26,283 nt of DNA from CAZQLE01 sp964593905 (GCA_964593905.1 CAZQLE010000024.1:1-26283); one strand, 5' to 3'. Positions 1 to 8,021 are shown, counted from the first letter of the stretch. The notes: generated by a model from the sequence alone, not told the origin. A program made the numbers and translations.

Positions 1-2
1 AC

Positions 3-485
3 TATTACCAGGGTGGTTTTTACCGCGATGCGCTGAATAATTTTCAGGCAGCCGAAACTGTTGCCTGGCAGGATACCAAAAATCAAATGCGCCTGTTCGA
101 AGCGCAAGAGAACATTGGTTACACCATGGGAAAACTGGATGATTATAAAAGTGCGGCCGGATATTTTAAATATGCGGTTGCGCTCTTTGCAGGCAGCAAG
201 GATGTAAAAATCACCCCCGAACAGCGCACTTTAATTGCCAAAGGCAATGAGGCCTACGTCGGCGAACAATTCTACGATGCCTTTCAGGTTTACACAGAGG
301 CGTTGAACTCCTTCAACGGGCAGATCCCCCAGCAAAATGTGGAGGTCCGCTCGGGTGACAACCTGGTCTACATCGCCAGCATCAACAACTCAACCCTGCA
401 CGCACTGCGCAAAGCAAACAATTTGCCCAACTCGCTGCAAATTCAATATAACCAGACCTTACTGGTGCCGCAGCTCCCGCAATAA
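3..485 (+). CDS. TPR and LysM domain protein (5' end missing)
   Basis: The reading frame is open from the left edge, so the N-terminus lies outside the window; 160 codons are visible. The visible part starts with a helical repeat of TPR character (YYQGGFYRDALNNFQAAE), followed by further TPR-like helix pairs around DDYKSAAGYFKYAVALF and EQFYDAFQVYTEALNSF. The last 45 residues are a LysM-type module (VEVRSGDNLVYIASINNSTL, then LRKANNL and a final ILVP-like LLVPQ). LysM modules bind peptidoglycan or other GlcNAc polymers, and TPRs mediate protein contacts, so an envelope-associated scaffold is likely. The tadA-like ATPase starts 38 bases downstream on the same strand, which suggests co-transcription and a link to a pilus or secretion machine. 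The domain calls are by eye; the specific role is inference. Confidence 0.8.
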   Translation, partial: YYQGGFYRDALNNFQAAETVAWQDTKNQMRLFEAQENIGYTMGKLDDYKSAAGYFKYAVALFAGSKDVKITPEQRTLIAKGNEAYVGEQFYDAFQVYTEALNSFNGQIPQQNVEVRSGDNLVYIASINNSTLHALRKANNLPNSLQIQYNQTLLVPQLPQ

Positions 486-523
486 GCCGGGAGGGGCTTC
501 ATCAAAGAAAGGGGTTTTCAGCC

Positions 524-1870
524 ATGTTCTCAAATCGCCCGGCCATGAAACGACAGGAAGACAACCAGCGCTCATCCGTTACCGGGAGCGCCAATCTTTC
601 TGACAACAGTAAAGACGATTTTATTACCATCCGCGATGCCGTACAACACCGACTGTTGGCCGACTATAACGGCGAAACCGATTTTGAAGACCGCGAGAAG
701 ATCAAGCGGGTGCTCACTTCGCTGTTTAACGAGGTTCTGGTCGAAAAGAACCTGCTCTACAGCCGTGAGGCCCGTCTGCAAATGTTGGAATATCTGATTG
801 ATGATATTGTGGGTTATGGGCCGCTCGAACCGCTGCTGAAAGACCCGGATATCACTGAGATCATGGTTAACGGTGCAAAAGATATCTATGTTGAACGATT
901 TGGCCTGATTGATGAAACCCCGGTGAAATTTGAAAGTGATGCGCACCTGCGCCGCATCATCGACCGGATCGTATCGCCCATCGGCCGGCGGGTGGATGAA
1001 TCTTCTCCGATGGTCGATGCGCGTCTGCCAAACGGCTACCGCGTAAACGTCACCATCCCGCCGCTGTCGCTGGTGGGGCCCACACTCACCATTCGTAAAT
1101 TTGCCTCGCGGCCTTTTACGGCGCAAGACCTGGTGGTGAATGCCTCGCTGTCTTCCAATCTGGTTATGTTCCTGCATGCCTGTGTTGAGGCGCGCATTAA
1201 TATGGTCATCTCGGGCGGCACCGGCACCGGAAAAACCACCCTGCTCAACGTGCTCTCAACCTTCATCCCAGACAAAGAACGCATCATCACCATTGAAGAT
1301 ACGGCCGAACTGGCCCTTAACCAGAGGCATGTCGTCCGCCTTGAAAAACGCCCCCCCAACATTGAAGGCCGCGGCGAAGTCACCATTCGCCAACTGGTGA
1401 TTAACGCGCTGCGGATGCGCCCCGACCGTATCATCGTCGGCGAGTGCCGCGGCAGCGAGGCGCTGGATATGCTGCAAGCCATGAACACCGGCCACGATGG
1501 TTCGATGACCACCATCCACTCCAACGGGCCGCGCGATGCCATGCGCCGCATTGAGGTTATGGTGTTGATGGCCGGGATGGATCTGCCGCTTAAAGCCGTG
1601 CGCGAGCAGATTGCCTCTTCGATAGAGCTGATTGTCCATCTGGAACGAATGAAGGATGGCAGCCGCAGAGTGGTCCAGGTTTCTGAAGTGCAGGGGTTGG
1701 AAGGGGATACGATTGTGATGCAGGATATTTTCCTGTATGAACAAAGCCATATTCAGGATGGACGGGTGGTCGGCAGCCTGCGTTCAACCGGTCTGCGCCC
1801 CAAATTTACCTCAAAATTCAGAGCTTTTGGCGTCGATCTACCCGAAATTGTGTACGACACAACGATGTGA
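524..1870 (+). CDS. CpaF/TadA-family type II/IV secretion system ATPase
   Basis: A 448-residue hexameric ATPase of the GspE/VirB11 superfamily, CpaF/TadA branch, which powers assembly of Tad (Flp) pili or related secretion machines at the inner membrane. The N-terminal domain contains the family signature YGPLEPLLKDPDITEIMVNG (about residues 97-116). The Walker A loop is GGTGTGKTT at 231-239, the glutamate-containing IEDTAEL stretch follows, and the Walker B/His-box region reads RIIVGECRG at 302-310 and then TGHDGSMTTIHSN. Length and motif order fit a complete enzyme. The ATG at 524 follows an AAAGAAAGGGG ribosome binding site. Genes for TadB/TadC membrane partners do not follow it, which is unusual for a Tad locus; they could lie to the left of the window. 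The family call is firm, the exact system is not. Confidence 0.93.
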   Translation: MFSNRPAMKRQEDNQRSSVTGSANLSDNSKDDFITIRDAVQHRLLADYNGETDFEDREKIKRVLTSLFNEVLVEKNLLYSREARLQMLEYLIDDIVGYGPLEPLLKDPDITEIMVNGAKDIYVERFGLIDETPVKFESDAHLRRIIDRIVSPIGRRVDESSPMVDARLPNGYRVNVTIPPLSLVGPTLTIRKFASRPFTAQDLVVNASLSSNLVMFLHACVEARINMVISGGTGTGKTTLLNVLSTFIPDKERIITIEDTAELALNQRHVVRLEKRPPNIEGRGEVTIRQLVINALRMRPDRIIVGECRGSEALDMLQAMNTGHDGSMTTIHSNGPRDAMRRIEVMVLMAGMDLPLKAVREQIASSIELIVHLERMKDGSRRVVQVSEVQGLEGDTIVMQDIFLYEQSHIQDGRVVGSLRSTGLRPKFTSKFRAFGVDLPEIVYDTTM

Positions 1871-1895
1871 CAACTCGTCATTATTATCTGCTGAA

Positions 1896-1924
1896 TTGAA
1901 CGAATGGGAAAATTTATGTATGCT
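1896..1924 (+). promoter_or_regulatory. candidate sigma-70 promoter for the transglycosylase-like gene
   Basis: TTGAAC at 1896-1901, a 17-base spacer, then TATGCT at 1919-1924. A second possible -10 with an extended TG element (TG-C-TATACC) overlaps it at 1921-1929. It lies in the 92-base gap after the ATPase gene. Prediction by eye only. Confidence 0.4.
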
Positions 1925-1962
1925 ATACCTATCCCAATTATCCTTCATCGAGGGGGAAGGTT

Positions 1963-2955
1963 TTGACAAGACAACGCTGCCTTAATTGGCTTTTGGCTCT
2001 GTTCATCCTGACCATGCTTGTTCCGGCTGCCCCGGTGCAGGCGCGCAGCGCCGGGCTGCCCCGGCTTGCCCCGGCCCCCGCCCCTCCAGCACAGCAGGCT
2101 TTATCCCCCTGTAAAAACCGGGTCAATGTGCAAGAAGAAGATATGGACTGGTTGTTTGTGCCCGAAACAGCCGGGCAATTACAAACCTCACTGCCCTATG
2201 CATTTCTGGCCGGTCAGCTAATTCAAAATGGCGTTGTCGATGCCAGCAACTGCCCGGCTGGCGGCTTGCAATCGGATGGTTATGCCAATCCGTGCGGTCT
2301 GGCGGTCGCAAAACCCTACACCGACCAGGTTCAAAACATGTATGACGAGGCCATTCTTCAGGCCTGGCTGGATACAGGCGTGCCGCCGGTAATGCTAAAA
2401 CAACTGATCCGTTATGAAAGTCAATTCTGGCCGGGACAATTTGGCGACAGCCATCATGGGCTGGGGCACCTGACCTATTACGGCGCAGTCACCGGCTTAA
2501 CCTTTTATCCGCCTTTGCGCGCCGAAATCTGCGCAATCTCGGGTGATTGCGGCAGCCCGCTCATTGATATTCAGGCGATGACGCTGCTTTCACTGATGGA
2601 TGTCACCTGCCCGACCTGCACGTTTAAAATTGATCTTGAACGCGCCCGGCGCAGTGTACATTATCTGGCCGAGGTGCTGCTGGGGCATTGTTACCAGGTG
2701 TCACAGGTGGTTTATAACGTGGCCGGCATCCCTTCCAGTTCGGTGGTCGATTACGCCACCATCTGGAAGCTGACCCTGCTCAGCTATAACGCCGGCCCCA
2801 ATTGTGTGTACGAGGCTGTGAATGAAGCCTATGAAACCTTCCCCGGTGGGATGGGCTGGAGAAATATTCGCAATTTCATTCGCGGGGAGCAATGTATCCG
2901 CGGTGAGACCTATGTGGATCAAATCACCGAACGGTTTTATCAATTCACCCCGTAG
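1963..2955 (+). CDS. exported lytic-transglycosylase-like protein, Cys-rich
   Basis: 330 residues starting at TTG 1963, chosen because a strong GAGGGGGAAGG ribosome binding site ends three bases before it. Residues 1-27 form a signal peptide (basic RQR start, hydrophobic LLALFILTMLVPA core, VQA cleavage site), followed by an Ala/Pro-rich linker. The central region resembles the SLT lysozyme-like fold: LKQLIRYESQFWP (145-157) with a candidate catalytic Glu152, then GLGHL (166-170) where family members have GLMQ, and LSYNAGPNCVYEAV (273-286) matching the late YNAG motif. SLT enzymes cleave peptidoglycan strands, for example to let secretion machines through the wall. Ten Cys residues remain after signal cleavage, suggesting disulfides in the exported domain. 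The link to the upstream ATPase is plausible but unproven. It could also be a non-catalytic member of the fold. Confidence 0.7.
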   Translation: MTRQRCLNWLLALFILTMLVPAAPVQARSAGLPRLAPAPAPPAQQALSPCKNRVNVQEEDMDWLFVPETAGQLQTSLPYAFLAGQLIQNGVVDASNCPAGGLQSDGYANPCGLAVAKPYTDQVQNMYDEAILQAWLDTGVPPVMLKQLIRYESQFWPGQFGDSHHGLGHLTYYGAVTGLTFYPPLRAEICAISGDCGSPLIDIQAMTLLSLMDVTCPTCTFKIDLERARRSVHYLAEVLLGHCYQVSQVVYNVAGIPSSSVVDYATIWKLTLLSYNAGPNCVYEAVNEAYETFPGGMGWRNIRNFIRGEQCIRGETYVDQITERFYQFTP

Positions 2956-2961
2956 AGAGTC

Positions 2962-3585
2962 TTAATCGGGCAGTGCCTGTCTGATTTTGCTAAAATCTTC
3001 GCGCAACCGGGTAAACACCTGCACCAGCTCGGGGTCAAACAACGTACCACTCGCGCCAACAATCAAATTGTAGGCCTCGCTGCTGCTTAGCGTCACTTTA
3101 TACGAGCGGTGCGTGGTCAGGGCATCATATACATCCGCCAGGGCCACAATCCGCCCCAGCAGCGGAATCTGATCACCCTTCAGCCCGGCCGGGTAACCGC
3201 TGCCGTCCCAGCGTTCGTGGTGGCTTTGTGCAATCGTGCTGGCCATCGTCAGCAGGGCCGACGAGTTGTTGTCTGCCAGAATTTTTGCGCCTTCCAGGGT
3301 ATGCCGCTCCACAATCTGCCATTCGACATCTTCATAATTGCCCTGTTTTTTTAATAGCGCCTCAGGGATGAAGATCTTCCCCACGTCGTGCAGTTGGCTG
3401 GCATGTGCGATGGTTTCGCTTTCACCAGACGAAATACCCAGGCCATTCGCCAGATGGTTGCAATAGCGGCGAATCCGCTCGAGATGCGCGCGATTATCCC
3501 ACTCCTTGTATTCAGCTACATAGGCGAGTGTGACAATGTATTCTGAAAAATCTTTGCTACGACTCTTTGCGCCCAGGTCAAACAT
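2962..3585 (-). CDS. stand-alone HD-GYP domain protein
   Basis: 207 residues from ATG 3585. The HD motif LHDVGK is at 65-70, a further metal-ligand His (ERHTLEG) is near 95, and HHERWDGSGYPAGLKG (122-137) carries the HHE and GYP signatures, followed by ADVYDALTTHRSYK. HD-GYP proteins are metal-dependent phosphodiesterases, usually degrading cyclic di-GMP to pGpG or GMP. No receiver, PAS or membrane domain is attached, so the input signal is unclear. An in-frame ATG at 3645 is also possible, but 3585 is preceded by AAAAGGGG at a good distance and the 3645 ATG sits at the predicted transcription start. The 3' end converges on the transglycosylase-like gene with only six bases between stops and no visible terminator. 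Confidence 0.9.
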   Translation of the reverse strand: MFDLGAKSRSKDFSEYIVTLAYVAEYKEWDNRAHLERIRRYCNHLANGLGISSGESETIAHASQLHDVGKIFIPEALLKKQGNYEDVEWQIVERHTLEGAKILADNNSSALLTMASTIAQSHHERWDGSGYPAGLKGDQIPLLGRIVALADVYDALTTHRSYKVTLSSSEAYNLIVGASGTLFDPELVQVFTRLREDFSKIRQALPD

Positions 3586-3651
3586 CCGGTTTACCCCTTT
3601 TCCATGGTCATCGTACGGGTGAGCCCATTCTTCCCCCACGGTCATATGCTG

Positions 3652-3680
3652 ACAATAGCAAACCGGGGTTGATTTGTCAA
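3652..3680 (-). promoter_or_regulatory. consensus-like sigma-70 promoter for the HD-GYP gene
   Basis: Reading the minus strand: TTGACA (3680-3675), a 17-base spacer, then TATTGT (3657-3652). The predicted start of transcription falls at or next to 3645, an in-frame ATG, giving a 5' leader of about 60 bases before the preferred start at 3585. The promoter lies just past the stop codon of the membrane-protein gene upstream, so the HD-GYP gene can be expressed on its own. Confidence 0.65.
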
Positions 3681-3686
3681 GCAGTT

Positions 3687-4247
3687 TCAGTTGTCAGAAT
3701 TGTTGGCTTCGGTTTTCTCTTTGCGCGTTCGTTTGAAAAGCGGCATGAGAAAGAACATGAGCCCCAACAAGATCAACCCCACCGGCCACACAAAACGCGC
3801 CAGCGAAAGGTCGTCGCCGAAGGCAAAGCCAAAAATGCCAAATAAAATTGCGCTGCTCACCAGGGTCCACAAACCGCCAAAGATCGTCCCGCGGCTGCCA
3901 ACAAACACCCCCAGCAAAAGCAGGCCAACACCCACAAAACCGGGGATCAACGTCCACAGATACGACCAGGCTTCCCAGTTGCCGGTGAGGTTGCAATAGT
4001 ACAAAATTCCGCCGACGCCGCCAATGATGGCCGCCGGAACAAAGAGACCGGGTTTGAAGGTGATCAGCCCGATCACGCCCAGCAGCGCGCCCAGACCCAG
4101 AATTTGATACGGCCAGGTGGCGCGACCATAGACAAAGGCGCGCACCGCGGGCGAAATTTCAATCGCCAGATAATAAACGCCCAGCGCAATCAAAATTAAT
4201 GCAAAAGCAATCGAGCCGGGAATCCGGCGGGTAAGGGGTGTTTTCAT
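3687..4247 (-). CDS. small integral membrane protein, about six helices
   Basis: 186 residues from ATG 4247, which overlaps the TGA stop of the preceding gene as TGATG, so translation is probably coupled to it. A GTG three bases earlier is possible but less likely. Hydrophobic segments are seen at about residues 10-32, 45-64, 67-87, 95-116, 118-140 and 149-169, with short loops between them. The tail is charged and hydrophilic (FKRTRKEKTEANNSDN). No catalytic motif or named family is recognisable; the overall pattern resembles small multi-pass proteins of the DUF5668/LiaI type, but I cannot confirm that. Its tight coupling to the large GT-C-like gene suggests related roles in the membrane or envelope. 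Confidence 0.75.
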   Translation of the reverse strand: MKTPLTRRIPGSIAFALILIALGVYYLAIEISPAVRAFVYGRATWPYQILGLGALLGVIGLITFKPGLFVPAAIIGGVGGILYYCNLTGNWEAWSYLWTLIPGFVGVGLLLLGVFVGSRGTIFGGLWTLVSSAILFGIFGFAFGDDLSLARFVWPVGLILLGLMFFLMPLFKRTRKEKTEANNSDN

Positions 4248-5722
4248 CACTGCCTCTCTTTCTGGCGTCTTTCACGCCACACCAGCCCCAGCAAGACCAG
4301 CAGGCTCACCAGGCTGGCTGCCGCACCAACCGCCACCAGACCGGTATACTGCGGGTCGGGGTGGTTGGCAACCGTTTTAATCGCCAGGTTGACCGGGGTA
4401 TTGGGAAAAGCAGCAAAAGCGTTGGTCACCTGCCAGGCTTTCAAATTCTGCCACAGGTCGTGGAAGATCACCACCGGAAAGGCCAGCAGCGCAATTCGCT
4501 CAACCGTGACCCATTTGCGCGTGTTCAGCCAGGTTTGCAGTTCCAACGCGGCGAGCACCAGCAGCACCACAACCGGCAGAATGAGCATGCGAATGCTCGC
4601 CCGCTCACCCGAAAGCAAGGGGATCGGGATCAGACGCACAAGACGGTAGACCCAGCCCAGCGAGAACAGGCTCACCCCCACCACCGGCAGCAGCAAAGCC
4701 GGGTAGCCGCTTGCGGGGCGGCGGTGCTTAAGCCATGCCATTACGCCAAAACCAAGCAAAAAGAGCGTCCCGGCCAGGCCGAGATACAGGCTAAACTCCC
4801 ACCAGCCCAGCGAAGTGAACATGTTGCGCCCATCCAGCGCCTGGGCCGGAAAGCGCAGTTCCACCAGCGCGCGCCAGGCATCCTGCAGGGTGGGGTAACC
4901 GCCCAGAAACTCGCTGTCAAATTCACGAAAGTGCAGCACGGGGGGTAGAATGCGCACCAGGCTGAGCAGCACAGCAAACAACCCGGCTTTCAACACCGGC
5001 ACCCAGAATTTCGGCGCACCCAGCGCCAGCAGCCCCAAAAAGAGCAGCACCCACACAAACTGGTGAAACGACCCCTGCAAATACATTGCGAACAGCAGCA
5101 GCGCCATGCGCGCCGCCCAGGCCCACGAAGCATCGCCATCCAACAGTTGAAAGAGCAGCACAATCACCAGCGGAAAGAGAAAGTAACCCGCCCAGGTGAC
5201 ATGCCCGATGCTGTAATGCAGCAGAATGTGGCCGTTAAAGTTAAAGGTGAGGAACAACACGCTAAACACCAGCCAGCCCAACCCGAAGCGGCGCTTGAGC
5301 AGCAGCAGCCCAAGAAAACCCAGGCTGTAAAACAACAGTGTATCGACCAGCACAAACGTGCCCACATCCATCCACTTCATCAGATAGACCTGAGGCGAGA
5401 GGATGACATCGGGCAGGGCCATAAAACGGTCGGTAATGCCGCGCAGCGCCGAGGCATCGGGCATGTGCAGCGGCAGCACGCCTTTAAGCACCGCGTCGCG
5501 GGTGAAGGCCAACCGGGCGGCGTTCACCTCGGCCCAGTCATGAAAATCAAACGGGATGCGCCCCCAGTTAAGGAACTTGCCCCACAGCGCAAGGCCGGCA
5601 GTGTAAAAGCCGGCGCCCATTCCCAGATTAAACCAGGCCGGCAGCCGGCTGCCGGCGGGTTCAACCAGCCCGTGCAGCAGCCGGTTTAGCAAATTGAAGA
5701 GGGCGGTCAGAAGGCGCTTCAT
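4247..5722 (-). CDS. large polytopic membrane protein, GT-C/YfhO-like
   Basis: 491 residues with roughly ten or more hydrophobic segments. The segment FNFNGHILLHYSIGHVTWAG, followed by a Pro-containing helix (YFLFPLVIVLLFQLL), resembles the conserved core of YfhO-type and other GT-C-like glycosyltransferases, which use polyprenyl-phosphate sugars to modify envelope molecules. Acidic residues in the first extracytoplasmic loop (FDFHDWAEVNAAR, near 58-70) could play the catalytic acidic role seen in GT-C enzymes. The C-terminus is short and basic (WRERRQKERQ). The gene starts six bases after the peptidase stop and has only a weak ribosome binding site. The membrane-protein call is firm; the glycosyltransferase call is moderate. 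Confidence 0.65.
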   Translation of the reverse strand: MKRLLTALFNLLNRLLHGLVEPAGSRLPAWFNLGMGAGFYTAGLALWGKFLNWGRIPFDFHDWAEVNAARLAFTRDAVLKGVLPLHMPDASALRGITDRFMALPDVILSPQVYLMKWMDVGTFVLVDTLLFYSLGFLGLLLLKRRFGLGWLVFSVLFLTFNFNGHILLHYSIGHVTWAGYFLFPLVIVLLFQLLDGDASWAWAARMALLLFAMYLQGSFHQFVWVLLFLGLLALGAPKFWVPVLKAGLFAVLLSLVRILPPVLHFREFDSEFLGGYPTLQDAWRALVELRFPAQALDGRNMFTSLGWWEFSLYLGLAGTLFLLGFGVMAWLKHRRPASGYPALLLPVVGVSLFSLGWVYRLVRLIPIPLLSGERASIRMLILPVVVLLVLAALELQTWLNTRKWVTVERIALLAFPVVIFHDLWQNLKAWQVTNAFAAFPNTPVNLAIKTVANHPDPQYTGLVAVGAAASLVSLLVLLGLVWRERRQKERQ

Positions 5723-5728
5723 AAGGGC

Positions 5729-6775
5729 TTAATCGTTGAGCAGGTAAGCCAGCACCCAGCGCGTGGTATCGATCAGCGCATCCAGATGGGTGCGCTCATA
5801 ATTATGCGAGGCATCCACACCGGGGCCAATCAACGCCACTGCCACATCGCGCCCGGTGCGCTGCAATGCCGAGCCGTCGGAGCCGTAATACGGGTAGATA
5901 TCCACCCGATACTCAATGCCGTTTTCTTCGGCCAGGCGGCGCAGACGCTGGCTTAACCCGTGATGATAGGGCCCGCTGGAATCTTTGACACACAGCGTGG
6001 CATGAAACTCATCAGAGGTCTGCCCATTGCCAACCGCTGCCATATCGGCCACCAAAAATTCGGTTACATCTTCGGGCACGCCCGCCGCACCGTGACCGTG
6101 TTCTTCACAGTTGGCGATCAAAAAATAGGTTTTCTGGCGGGGTTTAAGGCCGGCTTCATCCAACGCGTGGGCGGCCGCTGCCAGGCAGGCCACACAGGCT
6201 TTGTCATCCAGATGCCGCGAGCGGATGAAACCGTTGTTCAACTCAACCCGCGGGTCAAAGGCAATAAAATCACCCACTTCAATGCCCAGGGCGCGGGTTT
6301 CGGCTGCGCTGGCCGTGCGCGCATCCAGGCGCACTTCCATATTCTCACTGCTGCGTTCGGTTTTTTCCACCCGGTCGCCATAGACATGCACCGAAGCATA
6401 TTGCAGCAAAATGCTGCCGCGAATGCGCCGGCCGTCGTTGGTGAACACCGTGCAGCCCTCGCCTTCGATCAGATGATTCGGGAAACCGCCGATATGGGTC
6501 AAAATCAGGCGTCCATTGGGTTTAATCTCTTTGACCATCGCGCCCAGGGTATCCACATGGGCGGTGATCATACGCGGGGCATCTTCCCGTTCGCCCGGCA
6601 GGGTAATGAGCAGCGCCCCTTTGCGGGTGCGCTGCAAAGTTAAACCGGCAATGCTGCCAAATGTCTCTTCAGCGCAGCCGATGGCTGCCCCGGCAAAACC
6701 GGTCGGGCTGGGAGAATTGAGCAAAGCGGTGAGAAATTCCAGTAAATAGGATGGTTCGATCTTGGGAAGCGCCAT
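5729..6775 (-). CDS. M42-family metallopeptidase (glutamyl aminopeptidase / endoglucanase-M type)
   Basis: 348 residues. The metal and catalytic residues of the M42/M18/M20 fold are all visible: H73 and D75 in AHVDTLG, bridging D180 in RHLDDKACVA, the catalytic/metal pair E214-E215 in NCEEHGHGA, D234 in LVADMAAVGNGQ, and H314 in GVDASHNYERTH. The apical domain lies between about 80 and 165. Such enzymes are cytoplasmic, often dodecameric, di-metal aminopeptidases that trim small peptides. ATG 6775 is preceded by GCGAGGT at a normal distance. The gene follows a hot-dog thioesterase by 24 bases and is probably co-transcribed with it and the membrane-protein genes downstream. The family assignment is firm; substrate specificity cannot be read. 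Confidence 0.9.
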   Translation of the reverse strand: MALPKIEPSYLLEFLTALLNSPSPTGFAGAAIGCAEETFGSIAGLTLQRTRKGALLITLPGEREDAPRMITAHVDTLGAMVKEIKPNGRLILTHIGGFPNHLIEGEGCTVFTNDGRRIRGSILLQYASVHVYGDRVEKTERSSENMEVRLDARTASAAETRALGIEVGDFIAFDPRVELNNGFIRSRHLDDKACVACLAAAAHALDEAGLKPRQKTYFLIANCEEHGHGAAGVPEDVTEFLVADMAAVGNGQTSDEFHATLCVKDSSGPYHHGLSQRLRRLAEENGIEYRVDIYPYYGSDGSALQRTGRDVAVALIGPGVDASHNYERTHLDALIDTTRWVLAYLLND

Positions 6776-6799
6776 GTCTGACCTCGCAAACAGAAGATT

Positions 6800-7228
6800 T
6801 TAGATCTCGGAGGAGATTTCTTCAAACTGGCTGATGCGGTCGCGCCATAAGGCCGGAACCGGCTGGCTGGTGCGGGTATGATAATTATAGGCCACATTAA
6901 CCGACTCGGCCCGCGCTTTAACCTGGCCGCTTTCGGCGTCTCGAATTTCATAAGCAAAATGGATCGATTTGTTACCCAGGCGGCTGACCCGCAAAGCGAC
7001 CTCGATCTTTTGTCCGGGATCAATCGGGTTCAGATAGGCAATATGCATGTCGGCCAGAATCATGCCGATTTCATGAAAAGATTGGCCGTCAAACAGGCCA
7101 AGCTGAATGAGATATTCAAAACGGGCCTGTTCCAGAAAAGACAGAAAACGGGCATTGTTCACATGCCACTGCACATCCAGATCGGAATAACGCACTTGAA
7201 TGGGTGTTGAAAAGCGGAAGGGAGGCAT
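6800..7228 (-). CDS. acyl-CoA thioesterase, 4HBT/YbgC-like hot-dog fold
   Basis: 142 residues from ATG 7228. The sequence VRYSDLDVQWHVNNARFLSF near the N-terminus is the hallmark of the 4-hydroxybenzoyl-CoA thioesterase/YbgC family, with D18 in the position of the catalytic Asp. ARFEYLIQLGL and IHFAYEIRD further along fit the hot-dog helix and strands. The enzyme should hydrolyse short or aromatic acyl-CoA thioesters in the cytoplasm. An extension of 16 codons upstream is open but crosses a TATAAT box, so the start at 7228 is preferred; it has no Shine-Dalgarno sequence and is predicted to be leaderless. It is the first gene of a minus-strand run ending in the small membrane protein. Confidence 0.87.
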   Translation of the reverse strand: MPPFRFSTPIQVRYSDLDVQWHVNNARFLSFLEQARFEYLIQLGLFDGQSFHEIGMILADMHIAYLNPIDPGQKIEVALRVSRLGNKSIHFAYEIRDAESGQVKARAESVNVAYNYHTRTSQPVPALWRDRISQFEEISSEI

Positions 7229-7234
7229 ACCCCG

Positions 7235-7243
7235 ATTATACCA
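7235..7243 (-). promoter_or_regulatory. extended -10 promoter, six bases from the ATG
   Basis: Minus strand reads TGG-TATAAT, an extended -10 element, followed by six bases and ATG 7228. No good -35 is seen, which fits the extended type. The expected transcription start is the A of the ATG, so the mRNA would be leaderless. Confidence 0.65.
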
Positions 7244-7410
7244 GCGCATTGCGGGTGAAGATGGCCAATGGGCCACCCACCCCTAAACGCTGCCATAAGG
7301 AAAGAAAAAATTCTCCCGGCCGCACCCACCTTGCCGCTAAAACAGGCAGAAAAGCAGCAAAAGGGGCATCTGGCTGTGTTATCGGGTACAATGGACATTG
7401 TCAACGTCAA

Positions 7411-7433
7411 AGGTCATTGTTTATGGATGACCT
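7411..7433. promoter_or_regulatory. inverted repeat upstream of the Rrf2 gene, candidate operator
   Basis: AGGTCAT (7411-7417) and ATGACCT (7427-7433) form a perfect 7-base inverted repeat with a 9-base spacer, about 86-108 bases before the Rrf2 start. Rrf2 proteins often repress their own promoters, so autoregulation is possible. No clear promoter can be placed: TATAAC at 7474-7479 with TTTGGA at 7452-7457 is a weak candidate. Confidence 0.3.
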
Positions 7434-7518
7434 CTGTCACTTGTTGGTCAATTTGGATTGGAATAGACTTATTTATAACCAGAGGAATATTATCTTAAAT
7501 TCTTAGAGGAAGTTCGTC

Positions 7519-7935
7519 ATGCAAATAACTCGCCAGGCAGATTATGCATTAAGGGCGATGCATTATCTGGCACGACTTGAGCCTAATCAACGCGCAGCCA
7601 CCAGTCAAATTGCAGAAGAACAGCGAATCCCGCCTTCATTCTTGGCAAAAATCATATCCCAGCTTTCCATCGCCGGACTGATCCACACTTCGCGCGGCGC
7701 GCGCGGCGGTGTATCGCTGGCGCGTACTGCAAGTGATATTTCGGTCCTTGAAGTGGTAGAGGCGATTGATGGGCCTATCACGCTCAACGAATGCACCGGC
7801 GAAGGCGGCGAATGCCCCTTTGGCGATGAGTGCATGATCCGCGATTTATGGTGCGAAGCCCAGGCCGAACTGGTTGCGCGGCTGCGCAACACTTCATTTG
7901 CCCAGTTTGTTGACAAAGCTGCTGTAAAAGCCTAA
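7519..7935 (+). CDS. Rrf2-family transcriptional regulator with three conserved-type Cys
   Basis: 138 residues. The N-terminus (MQITRQADYALRAMHYLARL) and the winged-helix segment with IPPSFLAKIISQL and the wing SRGARGGVSLAR are typical of Rrf2/IscR proteins. A cluster NECTGEGGECPFGDEC near residues 93-108 gives three Cys spaced C-x6-C-x5-C, the region that binds a [2Fe-2S] or [4Fe-4S] cluster in IscR and NsrR. The protein is therefore probably a redox-, iron- or nitric-oxide-responsive DNA-binding regulator. The start follows AGAGGAAG at a good distance. The gene is alone, ending in a strong terminator, so its targets are not shown by its neighbours. Confidence 0.9.
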   Translation: MQITRQADYALRAMHYLARLEPNQRAATSQIAEEQRIPPSFLAKIISQLSIAGLIHTSRGARGGVSLARTASDISVLEVVEAIDGPITLNECTGEGGECPFGDECMIRDLWCEAQAELVARLRNTSFAQFVDKAAVKA

Positions 7936-7970
7936 CAAACCCTATCCTTCCGCTGTTCTGCGGGAGACGG

Positions 7971-8021
7971 ATATGGGTGTGATTGCCTCATCATGAGCGG
8001 CAATCACACCCATATTTATTT
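7971..8021 (+). terminator. rho-independent terminator after the Rrf2 gene
   Basis: A perfect 17-base inverted repeat (arms 7971-7987 and 7999-8015, starting ATATGGGTGTG) with an 11-base loop, followed by TTATTT. It separates the Rrf2 gene from the membrane-protein genes. Confidence 0.85.

Noticed and set aside
4238..5689. Long plus-strand open frames, Gln/His/Arg-rich, opposite the GT-C-like gene
   Set aside because: Composition fits complement of Leu/Ala/Val-rich membrane-protein codons. No domain or start signal.
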